A stretch of 42,749 nt of DNA from Chloroflexota bacterium (GTDB lineage: Bacteria; Chloroflexota; JAHJIN01): the NCBI GenBank assembly GCA_018823415.1, contig JAHJIN010000544.1, positions 1-42,749 on the forward strand, given 5' to 3'. The notes below the pieces were generated by a model, which was not told where the DNA came from, ran no database searches, and saw only the letters and a list, made by a program, of their open reading frames with translations. This document shows, piece after piece, positions 33,723 to 42,749 of this stretch. How positions within the stretch are numbered: the stretch's first letter is position 1; each line of letters starts with the position of its first letter. A program made the position numbers and the translations under genes.

Positions 33723-35141
33723 GTGAACGTTGCACTGATCAATCCCCCCCCTCCCCAACGCACCGAACGCTGGGACCGGCCCGATTATCCCCACATTGGA
33801 TTGGGCTACCTGGCAGCCGCGTTGCGGGCCCAGGCAGTGCCGGTCACAGTCATCGATGGCAAGCTAGAGCGCGTCACTGTTGACGAGGTGGTGGCCCGGC
33901 TCTGCGAGCAACAGCCCGACCTGGTGGGCCTCACCGCCATGACCCACGAGATCGGTATCGTGGCGGATCTGGCTGGCGCGATCAAGGCGGCGTTGCCGCA
34001 GGCTACCATCGTGGTGGGCGGGGTTCATCCCACGGCCTTGCCGTTAGAAACCCTGCGCGATTTCCCGACTTTTGACTTGGCGGTGTTTGGCGAAGGCGAA
34101 GCCACGCTGGTCGAACTGGCGCAGGGGGCCGAGTGGGCGCACATCGCCGGGCTGGCTTGGCGGCGTGATAACGAGGTCGTTGTCAACGAGCCGCGCCCCT
34201 GGCTCACTGCCGACGAACTGAACGCGCTGCCATATCCGGCCTGGGACCTGTTTCCCCCGGCCCACACGTATCCGATGCTCACCACGCGCGGCTGTCCGTT
34301 CACGTGCATCTTTTGCGCCCGGCCCTACGGCAACCGGGTGCGGGGCCGCACCGTAGACAACATCCTGGGCGAGTTCCGCTGGCTACTGGACGATTTCAAG
34401 CCTGGCTATATCAAGGTCTACGACGAAACCTTTGGCGTGAACCAGCGCCACACGGCCCAGGTGTTGGATGGCCTCATTGACATGGGGTTGCCGGGGCGCG
34501 TGCGCTGGTGGGCCCAGACCCGCATCAGCGTGGCCGATGAGGCCCTGCTGGAGCACATGGCCCGGGCCGGCTGCGACTATGTGGGCTTGGGCATTGAGAG
34601 CGGCAACGCGCAGATCCTCAGCACCATCGCCAAGGACATCGATCTAGACAAGGCCCGGCGGCTGGTGCGCGCGGCCCAGCGCGCCGGCATCACCACCGAG
34701 GGCTTTTACATCATCGGGTTGCCGCATGAAACCCGAGAAACGGCCTGGGACACCATTCGCTTTGCGGCCGATCTGAACACCGAGTTCGTCTCCATCGGCC
34801 TTATGGTGCCCTACCCGCATACCGAGGTGTACGAGATGGCCCGACGCGGCGAGGGCGGTTATCGCCTCATCTCTACCGACTGGCGCGATTTCAACAAGCA
34901 ACTGGGCAACGCCCTCGAGTTGAACACGCTGAGCCGGGCCGAGATGGAGCGATTGCAACTCGTTGGCTATTCGTACTTTTTCCTGCGTAATCTGCGCATC
35001 CCGGACTTTGTCCGGTTCTGCTGGACGAACCGGCGAGAGGCGTGGGCCTTTGTCCGGCAGTTCGTCCCCAAGTTGTTGGGCCGGCGGGGTGCAGCAGTGC
35101 CGCCGCTCAACACTGCTCAACCTGGCGGCGAGCAAATCTGA
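33723..35141 (+). CDS. B12-binding domain radical SAM protein
   Basis: Protein of 472 residues. An N-terminal cobalamin-binding Rossmann domain (about 1-135; INPPPPQ, VVGGVHPTALP) is followed by a radical SAM barrel (about 180-400) with cluster cysteines Cys191, Cys195 and Cys198 in CPFTCIFC. The canonical B12 DxHxxG motif is absent, as in many family members, so B12 may bind weakly or not at all. The family includes methyltransferases, cyclases and hopanoid or tetrapyrrole modifying enzymes; the motif set does not choose one. GTG 33723 follows GAGG at 33713-33716. Position just after the HtrA gene suggests one transcript. Confidence 0.88.
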   Translation: MNVALINPPPPQRTERWDRPDYPHIGLGYLAAALRAQAVPVTVIDGKLERVTVDEVVARLCEQQPDLVGLTAMTHEIGIVADLAGAIKAALPQATIVVGGVHPTALPLETLRDFPTFDLAVFGEGEATLVELAQGAEWAHIAGLAWRRDNEVVVNEPRPWLTADELNALPYPAWDLFPPAHTYPMLTTRGCPFTCIFCARPYGNRVRGRTVDNILGEFRWLLDDFKPGYIKVYDETFGVNQRHTAQVLDGLIDMGLPGRVRWWAQTRISVADEALLEHMARAGCDYVGLGIESGNAQILSTIAKDIDLDKARRLVRAAQRAGITTEGFYIIGLPHETRETAWDTIRFAADLNTEFVSIGLMVPYPHTEVYEMARRGEGGYRLISTDWRDFNKQLGNALELNTLSRAEMERLQLVGYSYFFLRNLRIPDFVRFCWTNRREAWAFVRQFVPKLLGRRGAAVPPLNTAQPGGEQI

Positions 35142-35158
35142 GTATCTGGTTGAAGGCA

Positions 35159-35187
35159 TTGCCGTCTTGGGGCATACCATGTATAAT
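35159..35187 (+). promoter_or_regulatory. Promoter for the two-module glycosidase-like gene
   Basis: TTGCCG (35159-35164), 17-nt spacer, TATAAT (35182-35187). Leader about 85 nt. Confidence 0.75.
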
Positions 35188-35280
35188 ACCCGCCACGTGC
35201 TCGCCTGATCGAACACATACCAAAAAAGACGAACATGCACCAACCCGTTAGACGCGCGCGAAAGGAGCGTTGGTGAACTT

Positions 35281-38178
35281 ATGAACGAGAAACCTGGCAT
35301 TCTAAAAAGCCTGGAGCAGGTCCTGGAAGGCCCGGGTCGCAGACACTTGGTAGTCGACCTGGTTATCATTCCGCTGCTCCTCCTCCTGGTGTTGTTGGCA
35401 CCACCCATCTCGCTGTGGAGCCGGCTCAACCCTGATATTGGCGGTCAGACCATCACCGCCCAGGGCGGAACCGTCTTTGAAGGCGACGGGACCCAACTGA
35501 CCATACCTCCCGATACCCTCAAGGGCGATGTGCAGGTTGCACTGCACAGCACGCCCCAGATCGACTTTTTGGCCCAGAGCACGGGAGATGATGAGACCAG
35601 CCGGGCCAACCGGGCCATCCCTCCCTACTTGCGCCTCACCAGCCCCTACTATCAGTTTCAAACCCGGGGCCAAGAGGTCAACCAGGCTGTGTTGGTCATC
35701 CCGGTGCCCACCGGCGCCGAGCCCTGGGATACGCTGGACCTGTATGGCTGGGACGGCCAGTCCTGGCGTTTTGTGCCCAGCAATCTCACCTATCAAGAAG
35801 CCTATCAGGATGCTCAGGTCATCGCTGACCTGACCTGGCTGCCCCAGGCAGTGGGCGTGATGCAAACGCGCTCGCGGGGTTTCGCTGTCTCGGCCTGGCT
35901 CCCAACCGACGAATATATGGACCAGCTCAGCGGCGACATACTGGTCGAGATGAATCCCCAGGGCCTGACTTTGCAAGGTGACGGCGCCATCGGGGGGCAA
36001 CCGCAGCGGGGATGGACCACCGATTCGCGCTTTATCGTGGTGCCCAGCATCAGCAATGTGGATGCCGAAGGCGTGGTGCGCATCGACCTGCTGAACAATG
36101 TCCTCATCGACGAAGAGTCGCGCAACCGGCACATCGCGGCCATCGTCGATCTGGTCCAGACCAACATGTACGCCGGCATAGACATCCGCTATCGCGGCCT
36201 GGCTCAAGATGCCGGTCTGCGCGAGGATCTGACCCGGTTTATGACCGATCTGGCGGCCGCGCTGCACCAGGAGTACAAACTCGTCTCCATCACCGTGGAA
36301 ACGCCCACCCAGGTGTCGGCCGATATGTGGGACACCGGCTCCTATGACTGGGCTGCTCTGGGCCAGGTGGTAGACATTTTCAAGCTAGAGGGCGTGCAGA
36401 ACCCGGCAACCTATAACGCGCAAATGCCAGACCTTTTGCGCTATGCCACTCGCAACGTGAGCCGCACCAAGCTCCAGTTGGTCGTGTCTACCTATAGCAT
36501 TGACGAGTTGGCTGGTGGGCAGGAAACCACCCTGCGGCCCTACAAAGACGTACTCCATATCGCCACACAGGTCGAGGTCTTGGAGCCACAAGAAACATAC
36601 TATCCCGGCGACACGGTGCGCTTTGCCATGCCCTACTTGGCGGCATCCGATGGTCAACTGGCCATGGATGAGCAGACCGGCATGATTAAGTTTGTCTACG
36701 AGGGCGAAGACAACGCAGCCCATGTGGTGTGGCTGGAAAACGCCAACAGCATTGCCAAAAAGCTGGGCCTGGTAGAACGTTTTAACCTGCGAGGGGTAGC
36801 TGTTCGCAATCTCCTGAGTGACAAGAACGACAGCCACATCTGGACCGTAATGAGCGTGTTCCGGGAGACCATGGTCGCCAAGGTGCCCGAAGCTGCGCCC
36901 ATCCAGGTGGCCTGGGACATCAACGGCAATCAGGTGCCCGGTGCCGACGGCCCCTCCATGAACTGGAAGGTGGAGGAAACAGGCAACTATACCGTCACGG
37001 GCAGCCTAGTGAACGGCGTAGGCAAGGTGTCCAGCAACGTTACTGTGCAGGTGGTGGAAAAACCCACGCCCACACCCACGCCTACGCCTATCCCGCCCAC
37101 ACCCACGCCCAAGCCCGCTGGCCCGGCCCCCACGGCCAAGCCCAGCGGCGGCGGTGGCACGGTGCCGGCACCCAAGACGTTCCCAGGCTTTGCTTACGGG
37201 TTCTGCGCACACATGTACGGTGTGGATATGGGAGCCACCATCGGCAAGGTCAAGGGCGCCGGGTTCAACTGGGTCAAGATCCAGGTGCCGTGGAAAGACT
37301 TTGAGGGTGCGCCGGGACAGATCAACTTTGGTGGACTGGATCCCGTCGTGGATGCCTGTGCCAGCACCGGAACCAAGCTCTTTATGAGCGTAGTGAAAGC
37401 GCCCATGTGGGCCCGGCCAAACTTTGAGGACAAGGGACACGACGGCATGCCGGGCGACGCCGCGGCTTTTGGTAACTTTATGGCGGCCCTGGCCGTTCGT
37501 TACAAGGGCCGCGTCCAGGCCTACGAGGTATGGAACGAGCAGAACCTGGGTACCGAAACCGGCAAAAAGCCCAGTGTAGATCGCTACATGCCGCTGCTCA
37601 AGGTGGCCTATAGCCGGATCAAGGCGGCCGACCCCGGCGCGCTGGTTATATCCGGGGCTCTGACCCCGGTGGGCTATAGCGACTATGTCAACGCCATCGA
37701 CGACGTCGAGTTCATGAAGGGCATGAAGAATGCCGGGTTCAAGAACTATTGCGATGGCGTGGGCGTCCATGCCAGTGGGTTCGATAACCCGCCCTGGGAC
37801 AATCCCTATGGCAAGATCGGCGCCTCTGGGTTTCAGGGCCACCCCAGCTTTTACTTCAAGCGCTACGAAGACCTGTACAAGGCCTTTGGCGGTGGCAAGC
37901 AGATCTGGATCACCGAGGGTGGCTGGTCGTCTGCGTCTAACCCGGCCCCTGGCTACGAGTATGCAGCCAATATCACCGAAGCCATGCAGGCCAACTATGC
38001 GGTCGAGGCCTTCAAGATCGCCAAGAGCACCGGCTATATCGCCGGGTTCATGTACTGGAACCTGAACTACTGTGTGCCCCTGGTGGGACCCGGGGATGAA
38101 AAGGCCGGCTTTGCCGTGCTGGGGCCGAACGGCTCGCCCCGGGCCTCGTACAATGCCCTGGCCGCCATGCCCAAGTAA
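35281..38178 (+). CDS. Membrane-anchored protein with degenerate GH18-like module and GH39/GH5-like glycosidase module
   Basis: Protein of 965 residues. One membrane helix (about 25-43) displays the rest outside. About 50-210 is an unclassified beta domain. About 210-500 looks like a GH18 chitinase-type barrel, but its DxxDxDxE motif reads AGIDIRYR (298-305), so three of four acidic residues are lost and it should be inactive. About 500-590 is an Ig-like domain, then a Pro/Thr linker (about 596-625). The C-terminal 340 residues form a TIM barrel with acid/base Glu753 (VWNEQN) and nucleophile Glu879 (ITEGGW), so that half is likely an active glycosidase of the GH39/GH5 clan. Start ATG 35281; AAGGAG is 14 nt upstream. 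Probably acts on envelope or external glycans. Confidence 0.78.
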   Translation: MNEKPGILKSLEQVLEGPGRRHLVVDLVIIPLLLLLVLLAPPISLWSRLNPDIGGQTITAQGGTVFEGDGTQLTIPPDTLKGDVQVALHSTPQIDFLAQSTGDDETSRANRAIPPYLRLTSPYYQFQTRGQEVNQAVLVIPVPTGAEPWDTLDLYGWDGQSWRFVPSNLTYQEAYQDAQVIADLTWLPQAVGVMQTRSRGFAVSAWLPTDEYMDQLSGDILVEMNPQGLTLQGDGAIGGQPQRGWTTDSRFIVVPSISNVDAEGVVRIDLLNNVLIDEESRNRHIAAIVDLVQTNMYAGIDIRYRGLAQDAGLREDLTRFMTDLAAALHQEYKLVSITVETPTQVSADMWDTGSYDWAALGQVVDIFKLEGVQNPATYNAQMPDLLRYATRNVSRTKLQLVVSTYSIDELAGGQETTLRPYKDVLHIATQVEVLEPQETYYPGDTVRFAMPYLAASDGQLAMDEQTGMIKFVYEGEDNAAHVVWLENANSIAKKLGLVERFNLRGVAVRNLLSDKNDSHIWTVMSVFRETMVAKVPEAAPIQVAWDINGNQVPGADGPSMNWKVEETGNYTVTGSLVNGVGKVSSNVTVQVVEKPTPTPTPTPIPPTPTPKPAGPAPTAKPSGGGGTVPAPKTFPGFAYGFCAHMYGVDMGATIGKVKGAGFNWVKIQVPWKDFEGAPGQINFGGLDPVVDACASTGTKLFMSVVKAPMWARPNFEDKGHDGMPGDAAAFGNFMAALAVRYKGRVQAYEVWNEQNLGTETGKKPSVDRYMPLLKVAYSRIKAADPGALVISGALTPVGYSDYVNAIDDVEFMKGMKNAGFKNYCDGVGVHASGFDNPPWDNPYGKIGASGFQGHPSFYFKRYEDLYKAFGGGKQIWITEGGWSSASNPAPGYEYAANITEAMQANYAVEAFKIAKSTGYIAGFMYWNLNYCVPLVGPGDEKAGFAVLGPNGSPRASYNALAAMPK

Positions 38179-38202
38179 AACTCGTTCTCCAACGTGCCAA
38201 AC

Positions 38203-38236
38203 GGGGGCCGGGGCAGTCAGACCTGCTCCGGCCCCC
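38203..38236 (+). terminator. Strong GC hairpin after the glycosidase-like gene
   Basis: GGGGGCCGG (38203-38211) pairs with CCGGCCCCC (38228-38236), and GCAG with CTGC extend it inward. It lies 25 nt after the stop. No T-run. Confidence 0.6.
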
Positions 38237-38298
38237 TGCTGGTCGAGTGACCTGGTGCGTGCCCGGCGTGCCAATCCACTGCTTTTTCCGAGATACGC

Positions 38299-38327
38299 TT
38301 GACAAGATTAGGAACCTGTGGTATTAT
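38299..38327 (+). promoter_or_regulatory. rRNA operon promoter P1
   Basis: Consensus TTGACA (38299-38304), 17-nt spacer, TATTAT (38322-38327). First of two tandem promoters. Together with P2 and the processing stem it fills the 350-nt gap upstream of 16S. Confidence 0.75.
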
Positions 38328-38381
38328 CCCGCTTCGTTGGCAAGGGGGAGGCAGTGGCTGCTGAAAGCTGAAATATCCCCC

Positions 38382-38411
38382 TTGACAAGACCCAGAGACC
38401 TGTAGTATAAT
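38382..38411 (+). promoter_or_regulatory. rRNA operon promoter P2
   Basis: TTGACA (38382-38387), 18-nt spacer, TATAAT (38406-38411), about 110 nt before mature 16S. Both boxes are perfect consensus. Confidence 0.8.
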
Positions 38412-38437
38412 GACTTTTGCCCTCTGGAAGGGTAGCA

Positions 38438-38463
38438 CCTTAACAACTGAAGAGTGATAGGAA
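38438..38463 (+). other. Left arm of the 16S precursor processing stem
   Basis: Twenty-four of 26 bases pair with 40140-40165 downstream of 16S. The long stem bracketing mature 16S is the normal RNase III cleavage structure. Confidence 0.75.
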
Positions 38464-38529
38464 GGCAGGCTGTGGAAACACAGCAAGTTCGAAGGTAAGT
38501 ACCACACATACAAGTAAGGATCCAAATTT

Positions 38530-40058
<1,529 letters not shown>

Positions 40059-40139
40059 CTAGGGAGCTTGCTGGATTCGCGTTGGGCCGTGAGGTCAAGC
40101 GGGTCTGGCGTTACTCCTAGGTCGGTCCTTTGAACAGCT

Positions 40140-40165
40140 TTCCTATCACTCTTGGGTTGTTAAGG
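40140..40165 (+). other. Right arm of the 16S precursor processing stem
   Basis: Complementary to 38438-38463 except for a two-base mismatch. It ends 3 nt before tRNA-Ile. Confidence 0.75.
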
Positions 40166-40168
40166 CGC

Positions 40169-40245
40169 GGGCCTTTAGCTCAGTTGGTTAGAGCGTTCCT
40201 CTGATAAGGGAAAGGTCTCAGGTTCGAATCCTGAAAGGCCCACCA
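40169..40245 (+). tRNA. tRNA-Ile (GAT)
   Basis: 77 nt including encoded CCA. Acceptor GGGCCTT pairs with AAGGCCC (40235-40241); anticodon GAT at 40203-40205 in loop CTGATAA; T-loop GTTCGAATC. Confidence 0.95.
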
Positions 40246-40268
40246 ATTAGAGGTCCTTCGTGGGTTGT

Positions 40269-40343
40269 GGGGATGTAGCTCAGTGGGAGAGCGCCTCCCT
40301 TGCACGGAGGAAGTCAGGGGTTCGAATCCCCTCATCTCCACCA
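40269..40343 (+). tRNA. tRNA-Ala (TGC)
   Basis: 75 nt including encoded CCA. Acceptor GGGGATG pairs with CATCTCC (one G-U pair); anticodon TGC at 40301-40303; T-loop GTTCGAATC. Typical Ile-Ala pair of a 16S-23S spacer. Confidence 0.95.
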
Positions 40344-40346
40344 GGC

Positions 40347-40375
40347 TTGACACAGATACTGAGATAAGGTATACT
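40347..40375 (+). promoter_or_regulatory. Promoter inside the 16S-23S spacer
   Basis: TTGACA (40347-40352), 17-nt spacer, TATACT (40370-40375). It begins 3 nt after tRNA-Ala, and its predicted start is near 40382. Confidence 0.6.
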
Positions 40376-40381
40376 TGGGGT

Positions 40382-40486
40382 GGACGCGAGAAAGGCGGGA
40401 CATCCTGTGGGTAGCGGCAAGTTATAAAAGGGTGAGATGAGAGATACGGGATGCTCGAATGGTCCGAGGTATCTCGGGCCGTTTTT
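40382..40486 (+). ncRNA. Candidate small RNA in the rRNA spacer
   Basis: A promoter at 40347-40375 and an intrinsic terminator at 40461-40486 bracket about 105 nt. The predicted transcript has no reading frame of note and no recognised family. It may instead be the antiterminated rRNA spacer. Confidence 0.3.
40461..40486 (+). terminator. Intrinsic terminator in the 16S-23S spacer
   Basis: GGTCCGAG (40461-40468) pairs with CTCGGGCC (40473-40480) around loop GTAT with one G-U pair, followed by GTTTTTGTGT. An overlapping alternative stem, GAGATAC (40441-40447) with GTATCTC (40469-40475), would compete with it. In an rRNA operon, antitermination is expected to allow read-through into 23S. Confidence 0.7.
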
Positions 40487-40625
40487 GTGTCTTGGGCATT
40501 TGGATAGAGGCCACTGGCCGTGAGGTCAACGATCTGGCGGACAGTGGCTGCTAGTCAAGGGCTGGCAGACGAGAACATTAACAATCGAATAGAGATACAT
40601 AGCTTCAATTTCGCTGGCTTGACGA

Positions 40626-42749
<2,124 letters not shown>

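Noticed and set aside
37060..37145. Tandem CCCACGCC-type repeats as a non-coding repeat array
   Set aside because: They encode a Pro/Thr linker in frame within the glycosidase-like protein; similar linkers occur in other exported proteins here.

Overview
The window is 42.7 kb of GC-rich bacterial chromosome. The best fit is the phylum Chloroflexota, probably an Anaerolineae-like lineage. The reasons are the general character of the 16S rRNA, lipoproteins with long Pro/Thr linkers (PTPTP type), the mix of metabolic genes, and simple sigma70-type promoters. This placement is read by eye and was not tested by alignment. There is no plasmid, phage, CRISPR array or transposase; it looks like core chromosome ending in an rRNA operon.

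Layout. 1-4.0 kb: a RhaD-type class II aldolase and a large response-regulator/GAF/GGDEF signalling protein. 4.0-7.5 kb: a structured leader or small RNA, a Pro/Thr-linker lipoprotein and an undecahaem cytochrome c whose reading frame holds an in-frame TGA with a well-placed SECIS-like hairpin (candidate selenoprotein). 7.5-12.5 kb (minus strand): a permease fusion, a ribonuclease-H-like/TPR protein and a histidine phosphatase. 12.5-14.2 kb: a flavin reductase and a double GNAT acetyltransferase. 14.3-19.0 kb: polyferredoxin plus tungsten aldehyde:ferredoxin oxidoreductase, a CHAT-domain (caspase-like) protein and a Rieske ferredoxin. 19.0-22.1 kb (minus): an SF2 helicase with an unexpected membrane region. 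22.3-30.7 kb: sortase, plsX, a membrane metallophosphoesterase, fabF, a NERD-like membrane protein and a sugar-nucleotide transferase/phosphohexomutase fusion (envelope and lipid theme). 30.8-38.2 kb: a DUF4129 membrane protein (minus), an HtrA-like protease, a B12/radical SAM protein and a two-module glycoside-hydrolase-like protein. 38.3 kb to the end: rRNA operon with tandem promoters, 16S, tRNA-Ile(GAT), tRNA-Ala(TGC), a spacer that contains its own promoter and terminator, and a 23S gene cut by the window edge.

How the genes work together. Several redox genes suggest an anaerobic or low-potential lifestyle: the multihaem cytochrome, the tungsten enzyme with its polyferredoxin, the Rieske ferredoxin and the flavin reductase. 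The sortase to sugar-nucleotide block reads as cell-envelope and fatty-acid functions, though only plsX and fabF have an obvious shared pathway. Most promoters are recognisable as TTGnCn-like and TATAAT-like boxes separated by 17 nt.

Most worth a second look: the candidate selenocysteine cytochrome (6112-7467), the self-contained folded RNA that begins at its predicted transcription start (4060-4222), and the promoter-terminator unit inside the 16S-23S spacer (40347-40486).
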